Part shown: positions 50,930 to 59,430 of the stretch, in pieces
Layout of the letters: each line of letters starts with the position of its first letter
How positions within the stretch are numbered: the stretch's first letter is position 1
Assembly (NCBI RefSeq): GCF_000006445.2
Contig: NC_006043.2
Coordinates: 372,001-436,000 of the forward strand
Source: Debaryomyces hansenii CBS767
Lineage: Eukaryota > Ascomycota > Pichiomycetes > Serinales > Debaryomycetaceae
DNA length: 64,000 nucleotides
Reading direction: 5' to 3'
Program-made: the position numbers and the translations under genes
The notes under the pieces: generated by a model
Databases searched by the model: none
What the model saw: only the letters and a program-made list of their open reading frames with translations
Told to the model about the DNA's origin: nothing

Positions 50930-52774
50930 TTATAAAATGTCTCGTAATTGTTTAGTTCTCAATCCATGATCTGCCGTATTGGTTTGATTCGTATGGGTTT
51001 CATTAATATCATCATACATTTTATTTAACCATCTTTCGCTATTCAAGATAGTATCGCTTCCAATAATCAAATTAATCTTATTATTTGACAAACTCAAATC
51101 ATGAATCAATCTCGACTCTTCATACGTAATACCTCCCTTGATGTAGATTATGATATCTTGCACTGAATCACCTACATTTCCATATTGCTTAGTAACTATA
51201 TCAGGAACTAATGTAGACAAATGAAATTGGTTTGAATGATTCTGGCTCTGATTTATTAACTCATTCAATAATTCATTTAGTTTTGGAATATATTGCATGT
51301 AAATATTGTTCGTAGTACTGTTATTGGTCGAATTATTGAATAACAGGTTAATACTTATTTTCTTATTATTAAAAATTTTACCAATATTATTACTGTTGTT
51401 ATTGTTGGTTGATATTGGAGTTTTATTGAATTGTTTGTTGAAGTTTTTCATCAATGACATTTGTGACACTGTTGGTACTGGGTTTGTGATAGTAGGGTCA
51501 TGAAATTTATTCAAGAATACCGCTAAATCATTATCATTTTGACTGAATTTGACGGAGTATATCAACACTAATTTTATTTTATTTTCAGTAGAAATTGTAG
51601 CTTTGTCTAAGATTTCTAATAATCTGGTTCTGATTACTTGTTGGTTTTCTAAATTACAGATAATCGTTTGCTGTAATTCACTGACTTCCCAAAGACTTTG
51701 ACGAGAAATCTGGGTATCTAATTCACTAATCAAGTTCAAATGCTTCAATATGTTGTTCAGGAGTTTTTTGAATTCGGGAAATCTAGTTAATACCTTTTTC
51801 AATTCAGAAAGATTTTGTGTTTTCAAGTTTTCTATAGATGATTGCTTTGTTTGCTTTTTGTATTCTTCAACATATTCTTGGAATTTATCAGTTAAGTCAC
51901 CGTAGTTCAAATACATGGATTGCTTAAAGAAGGGGTCTTGAGATTCAGATAAAATTATAGGTTCCTCGGATTCTGCCAATTCCACCATATTCTTATTAAT
52001 ACCAATTAATTCATGTATCATCGATTGGTATGTCCATGGAAGAATCAAAGGAGTTATTGGGTCATTTTTACGATCGAGTAATAATAATATTGGCGGCACA
52101 TCAGAATTCTTATTCAAGTCTTCAAACAAATTGTTGTTAGAGTTAGAATTAATGTTGTATAATATTTCTGAACTCAATTTCTTCAATTCAATCGAATTGG
52201 ACTCATACTTGATTATCGGGCATTTCTTCAATGATAATAACAAACTGGCTAAGCTATTTGATTCTTCCATTATAGTGTTCTGACCGCTGGATATATTGAT
52301 AGTAAATAAATTGTTGTTCACAATTAAGTAATCTTGAAAAATCTCAAGAACTTGACTTATTGCTTCGAATTCGTCTGCTTCTGCAAGTCCTTCCAACTGG
52401 TTTTTGTTCAAAGTGTTATTAGTAAACAACTCATATTTGTTAAAATGTGGACTTTTTAGCTCTTTAATCAAATTTTTTATGGACTCCTGAGTAGGTTTGA
52501 TATAAACAATGCAGTTAAGATGCTTCATAACGTTTAAATTACTTTGGTTCTCTATCATTTCTACAAGAACAATATCATTCTGAAGTAATTGTGATTGTGT
52601 ATAGGACATTGATATGATTGGTGTTGTATGCTTATCCACCAAAAGCACCCTTGCTTTGATTTCTGTTGATTGAGGAGAAACCTTAGTTTCGAATAACTTA
52701 TTGAAGTATGTTTCACTCACTTTAGATAGATTCAAAGTCATCTTAGTCTTTAGAGCAGAAGGGTTGCCGTTCAT
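50930..52774 (-). CDS. VPS45: Sec1/Munc18 protein Vps45
   Basis: This is a 614-aa SM-family protein that binds the syntaxin Tlg2 and Pep12-class SNAREs and is needed for Golgi-to-endosome/vacuole traffic. Typical blocks are RVLLVDKHTTPIISMSYTQS, VYIKPTQESIKNLIKELKSP, the SM signature PPILLLLDRKNDPITPLILP with WTYQSMIHELIGI, and near the end IIIYIKGGITYEESRLIHDL. An Asn-rich low-complexity insertion (NNNNSNNIGKIFNNKK) sits around residue 455. Two in-frame starts exist, ATG at 52774 and at 52741; alignment with S. cerevisiae Vps45 (577 aa, beginning MNLFDVADFY) suggests the second (MTLNLSKVSE) may be the used one. The longer frame is given here. Confidence 0.92.
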   Translation of the reverse strand: MNGNPSALKTKMTLNLSKVSETYFNKLFETKVSPQSTEIKARVLLVDKHTTPIISMSYTQSQLLQNDIVLVEMIENQSNLNVMKHLNCIVYIKPTQESIKNLIKELKSPHFNKYELFTNNTLNKNQLEGLAEADEFEAISQVLEIFQDYLIVNNNLFTINISSGQNTIMEESNSLASLLLSLKKCPIIKYESNSIELKKLSSEILYNINSNSNNNLFEDLNKNSDVPPILLLLDRKNDPITPLILPWTYQSMIHELIGINKNMVELAESEEPIILSESQDPFFKQSMYLNYGDLTDKFQEYVEEYKKQTKQSSIENLKTQNLSELKKVLTRFPEFKKLLNNILKHLNLISELDTQISRQSLWEVSELQQTIICNLENQQVIRTRLLEILDKATISTENKIKLVLIYSVKFSQNDNDLAVFLNKFHDPTITNPVPTVSQMSLMKNFNKQFNKTPISTNNNNSNNIGKIFNNKKISINLLFNNSTNNSTTNNIYMQYIPKLNELLNELINQSQNHSNQFHLSTLVPDIVTKQYGNVGDSVQDIIIYIKGGITYEESRLIHDLSLSNNKINLIIGSDTILNSERWLNKMYDDINETHTNQTNTADHGLRTKQLRDIL

Positions 52775-52858
52775 GGGATTCTCTTAATTAATCAATCGAT
52801 TTTGATATACTATCGTATACTGTATATAACGCTTCTAGTAAAAGACTCTATATCTATT

Positions 52859-52874
52859 ATATATATATATATAT
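52859..52874. repeat. AT dinucleotide microsatellite
   Basis: Eight perfect AT units end 3 bp before the STE23 stop codon, in the short gap between VPS45 and STE23. Confidence 0.95.
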
Positions 52875-52877
52875 GAA

Positions 52878-55800
52878 TTATAAATGGGCATGATCTTCAG
52901 GTTGCTTAGAGTAATAGAAATTTGAAAGTGGTTCAACTGGTCTAGGAATGTCACCAACTGGATATGTTGATTTAAATTGATCCACGTTTTCAACCAATTT
53001 ACCGGATGGGTACTGAGGTGGTACAGGAGTCGTAAGCTCCCTGTTAATTGTTTCAGATAAATCAGATTTCAAACGATCCTTATTGGAAACGTTGTTTTCC
53101 TTCTTCTCTGCAATTGCGTTGGTTAATACTTCCACGAGTTTAGCTACGTCATCAGCATTTGCTTCAATTAGAGAATCCAAAACGTCAGAACTGATACTAA
53201 ATTCATTCCGGTAAATATAGTTATTTATGGAACTGTGAAGTAACTTCAGCTTTTCGAGTTTAGGTACGCTAGGGGATTTCAAATGGACTATGATTCTCGA
53301 AGAAACATTAGAGTCCGCAGAAATATAATCATTGTAGAATTTGATAAATTCATCCTTGGTGATGGATTCAAGTACTTCAACATGCTTTTCTCTTTCTTGG
53401 AAATCGTAGTACCCGCTAATAATGGAATTCCAAAATTTACTTACTTCTTCACTCAAGTTTTTCAACTTAGTCAATTTTTTATCCTTCAATGCCTGCTTAA
53501 ATTTAGCGAAGTTTTCGTCGGTGAGACCTTTCTTCACAAATTTATCGAATTGGTTTATAAACTCTTCAATTCTGTATTCAAGATATTCGGAAGATCTCTC
53601 TGATTGTATTAAAATTCTGAAGCCTAAAGTGGTTCTAGTTAGCCTTGTACCGGAGAACACGACGTACCCTAATTGTTCCTTTGTCCTTAATTGGTTGAAA
53701 CATGGTTCGTGAATAACAGTTCCTAATAAATCAGTCAAAACTCTTAAGCGAACATCATCAAATGAATCACTGATTTGGATAAAATACTCAATACACGAGT
53801 TGATGTTGTTTTTATCTTGTAACGCTACTTCGTATCTGATTCTCTGGTTAGATGGAACAATGTGAGTTTTAAGTTTGACAATTTCATTAATTTCTTCCTG
53901 GCTATCGCGAATAGTTTTGAACTCAGTGAAGTGGCCTTGGATAGCCCTTGATATCTCAAATGCTTTGGTGTCGTTGAAATTACCTTGAATTAATACTTCA
54001 CCGAATACACCCTGCTCCCAAATTTTATTGGTAGAAAATTCAAGTAATTCACCAAAATTTATCTCTTTGTTTAAGGTATCGATTTTTAAATCATAGGGAT
54101 AAGTTTTATCATTGAGTAAGGTCAAGAAATGGGTGCCAATCTGTGAGTAAGGAACCTCAAATCCAAAATTCTTAAATTCTTGATTTAGTTTGAACTTGAA
54201 AACCTCAAATCTATCTTCTTTAGGTTTAAAGGTGATAAGCTTTTGAAGAATTTGCTCCAACAAGACTGGTAATTTATCATTATAACCACTAACCCTTATT
54301 AACAAACCATCACGCCAGTGATTTATTGTAAACGATATGCCTACCATGGATGCGTAGTAAACAATCTCATTTAATTCATCATCAATCAACTGACTGAGAA
54401 GCATTGTGTAAATAGATGATTTGCATGAAGTATTTGCATTTGCTAAATGCAATACAATTTCAATAGCTCCCTTGGGAATTTGGAATTGATCATCTTGTTT
54501 ATACCAAACCTGAAATTTGTTGTTATCTTCAATCAAATAAGGGTGAGGCAACGGATTTTCCAGCTTAGGTTTCGAAACAGTAAAATCCTTCGGGATGAAC
54601 TTGTTTGGAATAGGGTAGTGGAAATTTTCGTTTGTTTCAGCACTTTCAATTTGATCCTTCAAGTTATTTGATATGGATTCATAGGAATATTGGGTTCCAT
54701 ACCAATGCTCAGATTTATCTAAGTCCGGCAAAGATTGAGATGTCAATAAAATACGGAAGTTGTCTGGATTTAAGAATGAGCCGTATTCTTTAATTTCTTG
54801 ACTTTTGAACTCCCTCAAAATGGAAGAGCTTAATAAATACTGAGGAGGAATATATGAACCTTCGGTAAATTTATAGAGAGAGTTACTCATCTTAGAGACA
54901 GTTTGAGCAGCTCTTTGCTTTTGCTTGAATTTGAAGTTAATGGTAGACATATTGCTCAATTCTTCCCATAACCATAATTTTGGTTCCCCATTCAAGACTA
55001 ACTTCAAGTATTCAAACACATTAACGACGATTGCCTCCCAATTCTTTAAACCATTTGGAGTTAAATCGAATTCAAGTACAAAGATCGAGTTACCCTGACA
55101 GACTTTCATATTGCCAGCAGATAACTCATTAACCCAACCTTTCTGCTTTAAATAGTGTAAGATAGAACCAGAACTCTCGTGTCCTAATAAATGAGAATAA
55201 TAACTCGCGGGCTTGCTATCCCAGTTAGCTTCTTGGTCACTAGGAACCATAAAACTCAATTCCAATTTATTAGAGTCCATGATTGGTTTTGCCTTGATAA
55301 TTTTGCCGAGGTGATCAGGATTATAAATCAACTCTCCATCGTAGTTTGGCCTAGGCAAGTTACTGTTAGGAACTTCCGAGAACTTATCGATAGCCCAAGA
55401 AGTTAATGTGTCCAAATCTTCCTTCCCCAAGATGACTAAACTCATCAAGTTCGAAGAGTAATGGTTCTTGTAAAAGTCAAGCAATATATCTCTTACATTT
55501 AACCCTTGGCTGGTTGGTTCTTCGTGCAATGTTTCATAATTCCCGGTGGAAAACCCATTGTACGGGTGTTGGGGGTTACTTGTCAGCTTATCCAACTGAT
55601 AAAATCTCCACATATCATTCTGCAAATTTTTCTTATTCTCTGAATCAACCGCCTTTATTTCACGGTCCTTACAGGACTTGCTGAACAACGGGCTGATGAA
55701 AAACTGGGAGAATCTGTCCAACGCGCCCTCCAAATAATCAGAACTCAACTCAAAATAGTAGTTGGTATGTTCTGCCGCCGTGTAAGCATTCGAATGCCCC

Positions 55801-56228
55801 GAATGCTTCGAGAGATAGCTAGAATACTCGTTCTCCTCAGGATACTTGCTGGTGCCCATGAACAATAAATGCTCACAGAAGTGTGCCAACCCCGGGACTT
55901 GGTAGTTCTTATCTGCAAATGATCCCACGTTAACGTCCAACGAAGCAGCAGCTTTATCGGTAGAAGCATCGTTTATTATAAGGACATGCAAGTCATTTGA
56001 ATTTAATTTGATCAATCGGTACGAACGGTCATCTAATATAGGTTTTTCAACATTGGAATTGTCCGCCAAAACGGTGTATTTGTCGCTTTGCATTCTTAGT
56101 TTGGATATACTCGAGTAAAATACTTGTTGTAAATTAAAACCTGACTTATAGTTAATGATTCGAGACAACCCTTTCGCTGAATACATTAACAAAACCAGAT
56201 AAACAAAGAATTTAAGAAAAAGATTCAT
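52878..56228 (-). CDS. STE23: Insulin-degrading-enzyme-type metallopeptidase Ste23 (M16A)
   Basis: This is a 1116-aa inverzincin. The zinc motif HFCEH is at residues 116-120 and the third ligand Glu196 lies in AVDSENKKN. All four M16 domains are present, including LRTKEQLGYVVFSGTRL near the end of the third. In S. cerevisiae, Ste23 (YLR389C, 1027 aa) shares a-factor precursor N-terminal processing with Axl1. Unusually, the first 45 residues form an extra leader with a hydrophobic run (NLFLKFFVYLVLLMYSAKG) followed by a basic/Ser stretch. A second ATG at 56091-56093 (Met46, MQSDKYTVLADNSN) begins where family similarity starts. The leader could be a signal sequence/anchor or a mitochondrial signal. 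Confidence 0.94.
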   Translation of the reverse strand: MNLFLKFFVYLVLLMYSAKGLSRIINYKSGFNLQQVFYSSISKLRMQSDKYTVLADNSNVEKPILDDRSYRLIKLNSNDLHVLIINDASTDKAAASLDVNVGSFADKNYQVPGLAHFCEHLLFMGTSKYPEENEYSSYLSKHSGHSNAYTAAEHTNYYFELSSDYLEGALDRFSQFFISPLFSKSCKDREIKAVDSENKKNLQNDMWRFYQLDKLTSNPQHPYNGFSTGNYETLHEEPTSQGLNVRDILLDFYKNHYSSNLMSLVILGKEDLDTLTSWAIDKFSEVPNSNLPRPNYDGELIYNPDHLGKIIKAKPIMDSNKLELSFMVPSDQEANWDSKPASYYSHLLGHESSGSILHYLKQKGWVNELSAGNMKVCQGNSIFVLEFDLTPNGLKNWEAIVVNVFEYLKLVLNGEPKLWLWEELSNMSTINFKFKQKQRAAQTVSKMSNSLYKFTEGSYIPPQYLLSSSILREFKSQEIKEYGSFLNPDNFRILLTSQSLPDLDKSEHWYGTQYSYESISNNLKDQIESAETNENFHYPIPNKFIPKDFTVSKPKLENPLPHPYLIEDNNKFQVWYKQDDQFQIPKGAIEIVLHLANANTSCKSSIYTMLLSQLIDDELNEIVYYASMVGISFTINHWRDGLLIRVSGYNDKLPVLLEQILQKLITFKPKEDRFEVFKFKLNQEFKNFGFEVPYSQIGTHFLTLLNDKTYPYDLKIDTLNKEINFGELLEFSTNKIWEQGVFGEVLIQGNFNDTKAFEISRAIQGHFTEFKTIRDSQEEINEIVKLKTHIVPSNQRIRYEVALQDKNNINSCIEYFIQISDSFDDVRLRVLTDLLGTVIHEPCFNQLRTKEQLGYVVFSGTRLTRTTLGFRILIQSERSSEYLEYRIEEFINQFDKFVKKGLTDENFAKFKQALKDKKLTKLKNLSEEVSKFWNSIISGYYDFQEREKHVEVLESITKDEFIKFYNDYISADSNVSSRIIVHLKSPSVPKLEKLKLLHSSINNYIYRNEFSISSDVLDSLIEANADDVAKLVEVLTNAIAEKKENNVSNKDRLKSDLSETINRELTTPVPPQYPSGKLVENVDQFKSTYPVGDIPRPVEPLSNFYYSKQPEDHAHL

Positions 56229-56351
56229 ATGCTAATGCTAACTTTGGTGGTTATTCTTAACTATGGCAATATGTTACTGCGTGTATTAACCGCGGTCTAC
56301 GATTATATAGTAATTTGATGAATTATCTACGATAACGATAGAAATGACGGA

Positions 56352-56371
56352 GTATACGGGGGTATACGGGG
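56352..56371. repeat. Tandem GTATACGGGG duplication
   Basis: Two exact adjacent 10-bp copies (56352-56361 and 56362-56371), each containing the palindrome GTATAC, lie upstream of STE23 and just after the RAV2 stop codon. They may be a regulatory site for STE23 (about 125-145 bp upstream) or simple sequence. Confidence 0.6.
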
Positions 56372-56389
56372 GCAGTATATCACCAGCGA

Positions 56390-57496
56390 CTACTGATGAA
56401 GAGAATCGACCACTTTCTGGAGGTTTTCCAAGAAACTGCTGACGAGATACTCGACGCTATCTAATTTTGTGAGGGCGCTCACTAGCACTGGGTCCGGGGA
56501 AGAAACCTCGATTTTCTTGCCAACCATGACCACCATGTTGTTGTAGGTGACACACTTTGTAATGTAGTCGATTGGGTCGTGCTTCGGCTTCAACAGGATG
56601 TGGTTCCACACGTTGTTGACGAAGTTGGACTGCGAGCGCAGTCCGTCGGGGGTGGTCGAGGCCGACTGGTGGATTTTCTGCTCGATATCGGCCATGTTGA
56701 GTGGCTGGGGGGCCGCCGGGGTCAGGGACCGGCTGACATGCGAGCTGGGCAAGCGCATGTCGTCCCTGAGCTTGTCCACGTACGATTTGCCCTGCGAGTC
56801 GATCTCGCACCATGGGTGATCTTGCACCTGGTGCAAGTACTTGAGATCAACACACACCTCGGCCTGGCTGATGTACAAGTCGACGGCGATGTTGGGGGTG
56901 AGCACGGGACTGAACGACGACGCCGGCGTCACATTAAGCGGAAAAACTAGCTCGGGGTCCGTGGGCAACTGCAAACTATTTTTCGCAATCTGGATCTCGC
57001 AGAGCATCTGGTGGAACATGGCGATGAGTCGGGTGTGTTCCTGGTCACAATTGTCGTCCAACACCTCGCTAGACGCTCGCTCAATGAGCCCCACCGCCGC
57101 ATCAATCGACTTCTTGGCTCCAATGATCTGCGGAAGCAACACCGGCTTCTTAAGCGTCATTTTGTTCAAAATCTTGTTGAAATGGCTCTCCTTCAACTGT
57201 ACTGTCATCTGCGTCACATACGCCCCGTCCCGAACAATTATGCCCTTTAGTGCCTCCAGCTTCGACGACGACACCGGAAGCTTGATCTCCGGCCCCCTTT
57301 CGATCTGTTTCTGTGCGTCGGGGTGCTGTGGTGAGTTGTACAAGATGAGATTCGAGCATATACCGAGAGCCTCGATAATCTGGGGAAATTCCGGTGTAAT
57401 CACCTGAGAAATAAGCCAATGCAATTCCTGGTCCGCATGTTCTGTCTGTATCTCCGACACAACATTTTGCATCTGTGTACGATCGATTTGCATCAT
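56390..57496 (-). CDS. RAV2: RAVE complex subunit Rav2 (Rogdi family)
   Basis: This is a 368-aa protein. The N-terminal ELHWLISQVITPEFPQIIEA, then LKGIIVRDGAYVTQMTVQLK, SHFNKILNKM and QIIGAKKSIDAAVGLIERA, match the Rogdi/Rav2 family. The C-terminus (DSVEYLVSSFLENLQKVVDS) also fits. Rav2 with Rav1 and Skp1 promotes reassembly of the V-ATPase V1 and Vo sectors at the vacuole. Base composition stands out: one 60-base block (56701-56760) has 44 G/C, against about 21 of 60 in a typical STE23 block. At least two CTG codons occur at serine-compatible positions (codon 80 in SSSK-x-EALKG, codon 258 in SRS-x-TP). There are two adjacent start ATGs (57496 and 57493). Confidence 0.8.
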   Translation of the reverse strand: MMQIDRTQMQNVVSEIQTEHADQELHWLISQVITPEFPQIIEALGICSNLILYNSPQHPDAQKQIERGPEIKLPVSSSKLEALKGIIVRDGAYVTQMTVQLKESHFNKILNKMTLKKPVLLPQIIGAKKSIDAAVGLIERASSEVLDDNCDQEHTRLIAMFHQMLCEIQIAKNSLQLPTDPELVFPLNVTPASSFSPVLTPNIAVDLYISQAEVCVDLKYLHQVQDHPWCEIDSQGKSYVDKLRDDMRLPSSHVSRSLTPAAPQPLNMADIEQKIHQSASTTPDGLRSQSNFVNNVWNHILLKPKHDPIDYITKCVTYNNMVVMVGKKIEVSSPDPVLVSALTKLDSVEYLVSSFLENLQKVVDSLHQ

Positions 57497-57772
57497 TTAT
57501 ACGTTCACTATGCCAATAAATCGACTCCAAACCCATCATTTATGTCCCATTTATTAGGTACTATTATCATATCGCACCAGAAAGCTCTAACCTGCAAACT
57601 ATCCCAAAATCCTCAGAATCGGACTAACCTGCAAAACTTCAATTATCACCAAATTTTTTGTCAACAACACCTTTCCCATTCAAACCCCTACATGTGCAGG
57701 AGCGTTGTTTATATTCACAACCCAATAGATAGTTCATTAAGACCTGAAAAGAGATAAGACAGAGCGAACAAG

Positions 57773-59074
57773 ATGCTGGGACCTTCAACTTCGAGTGAAA
57801 GATCGACGGTAGCTACAAATAATCACCCTATTCATCCGCAACATCAACAGGTTCATCCTCATCAACATGAGCTTGCTAGACAGCCAGATTATAATCAAGC
57901 GGCGGTAGCAGTTGCAGCGGCTTCAGGAATGATGGCGCCAGGTGCCCATCCAGACGATGGGAGTCAGTTTCATCCACATCAGCACCATTATAATGCGGCG
58001 GCACACTTTCAACAGCAACAGGTGCAACAGGCGCAACAAGCGCAGTTGCAGCAATATCAGATGTTGCAGCAGCAGCAGCAGCAGTTTCAACAACAGCAGC
58101 AGCAGATGCAGGCTCCACACCACCAGATGGGACCGCAGCACCACATACAACCACCATTACAGCAACATGGGATGCACCAGGCGCCGATGCACGAGCCAGT
58201 AGGTCCACCGGTGGGAGGAAGTCAGCATGTGGGAGGCGACTACGAGGGGGGGCAGTACCTCACGTCGAAGTTTATGGAAAATGAGATCATCAAGACGTTT
58301 CCTAGCAAGCCAGAGTTGGTGAAGTTTGTGAAGAACGTGCTCAACGACGAGGAACAGTGCAAGATTGTGATCAACTCGTCGAAGCCGAAGGCGGTTTATT
58401 TCCAATGTGAGAGGTCGGGGTCGTTCAGAACGACGGTCAAGGACTCCACCAAGAGACAGAGAGTTGCGTACACCAAGAGAAACAAGTGTGGGTACCGGTT
58501 GGTGGCCAACTTGTATCCTCCCGAAAAAGACAAGAAGAGGGCCAAGAAACCGGAAGACGATGCCCTTGACAAAGACATAGACGACAAGCTTAACGAGTTC
58601 CAAAACCAGAACCCCATGGCCAACAGCACCAGCGAAATATGGATCTTGAGAATGATTCACCCCCAACACAACCACCCTCCAGAGCCTAACGTCAATTCTT
58701 CCAGCAAGAAGAAGAGATCAAAATATACGAGAACGTTAGTGGAGAAGCCATTGAACCGTGGAAATTCCAACCCGGTCAATAACTTCAGTCCAAACGATAT
58801 GGTTGCCCATCAACACCAACACCCACACCAACAGGTTCACGTACCTCACCCACACGTACACCCACACCACCATGATGCTTCCCATACGCCTTCGGTCCAG
58901 GACCCGGCGGTGATTGCGGCAATGGAGGCTACCCCCAATACAGAGGCCGCTGAAGCTGCGGTGGCTGCTGCTGCTGCCATGCACCACCAACACCCTCCAG
59001 TGGATCCAAATATTGACCCTAACGTTGATCCAAGTGTTCAGGAACATGACCATTCTCATGGGACCTTACGTTAA
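57773..59074 (+). CDS. RBF1: Gln/His-rich transcription factor, Rbf1-like (WRKY-GCM1/FAR1-type zinc finger)
   Basis: This is a 433-aa protein. Residues 1-165 are Gln/His/Ala-rich, with a CAG tract at 58067-58105. The central domain (about residues 168-305) begins KFMENEIIKTFPSKPELVKF. It carries candidate zinc ligands in VYFQCERSG (about 211), NKCGYRLVA (about 238) and MIHPQHNHPP (about 298-302), the C-C-H-H spacing of the WRKY-GCM1 superfamily. Basic stretches (KKKRSKYTR, KDKKRAKKPE) fit DNA binding. The C-terminus is His/Pro/Ala-rich. The closest known protein I recall is C. albicans Rbf1, the RPG-box-binding factor with Gln-rich activation domains that influences filamentation. The gene is GC-rich, and its second codon is CTG (Ser gives MSGPSTSS). 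Confidence 0.68.
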   Translation: MLGPSTSSERSTVATNNHPIHPQHQQVHPHQHELARQPDYNQAAVAVAAASGMMAPGAHPDDGSQFHPHQHHYNAAAHFQQQQVQQAQQAQLQQYQMLQQQQQQFQQQQQQMQAPHHQMGPQHHIQPPLQQHGMHQAPMHEPVGPPVGGSQHVGGDYEGGQYLTSKFMENEIIKTFPSKPELVKFVKNVLNDEEQCKIVINSSKPKAVYFQCERSGSFRTTVKDSTKRQRVAYTKRNKCGYRLVANLYPPEKDKKRAKKPEDDALDKDIDDKLNEFQNQNPMANSTSEIWILRMIHPQHNHPPEPNVNSSSKKKRSKYTRTLVEKPLNRGNSNPVNNFSPNDMVAHQHQHPHQQVHVPHPHVHPHHHDASHTPSVQDPAVIAAMEATPNTEAAEAAVAAAAAMHHQHPPVDPNIDPNVDPSVQEHDHSHGTLR

Positions 59075-59430
59075 TTCGGAAAAAAACACCTCTGGTGGCC
59101 GAATTATGACCTTTGTTTGATATTTAAACTTTTATCTTCAGTCTTTTTCAGTTTATATTTTATGTTTTACTATACTTATGTCGGTACATTCACTACTCCA
59201 GTGTATACTACAATGTTTACCTTTTATATATAATATTATATCATTTGTTTTAAGATCGATGTATATGTCCCAATTTCTGTATATTTTCGGTAAAAAAGAT
59301 CTTGACGCAAAAAACCCTTAACAATTCTACAAACACGTATATTACGACAATTTATTCAGTTGTGGCATTATATATACCGGTAAACTGAAGCATTAGTAAG
59401 AAACTGGCACATATAGCATCTTCTAATACT
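59075..59430. other. Intergenic region RBF1 / Tag1-like gene
   Basis: This 356-bp AT-rich region has a TATATATA box at 59369-59376, 55 bp before the downstream ATG. No gene or repeat is visible. Confidence 0.5.

Noticed and set aside
57150..57539. 129-codon and other long alternative frames across RAV2 and RBF1
   Set aside because: GC-rich DNA has few stop codons, so shadow frames are long here; only the RAV2 and RBF1 frames show family similarity.
59157..59167. TTTTATGTTTT, an exact match to the S. cerevisiae ARS consensus
   Set aside because: The 11-bp AT-rich consensus occurs often by chance in AT-rich intergenic DNA, and CUG-clade origins do not necessarily use it.
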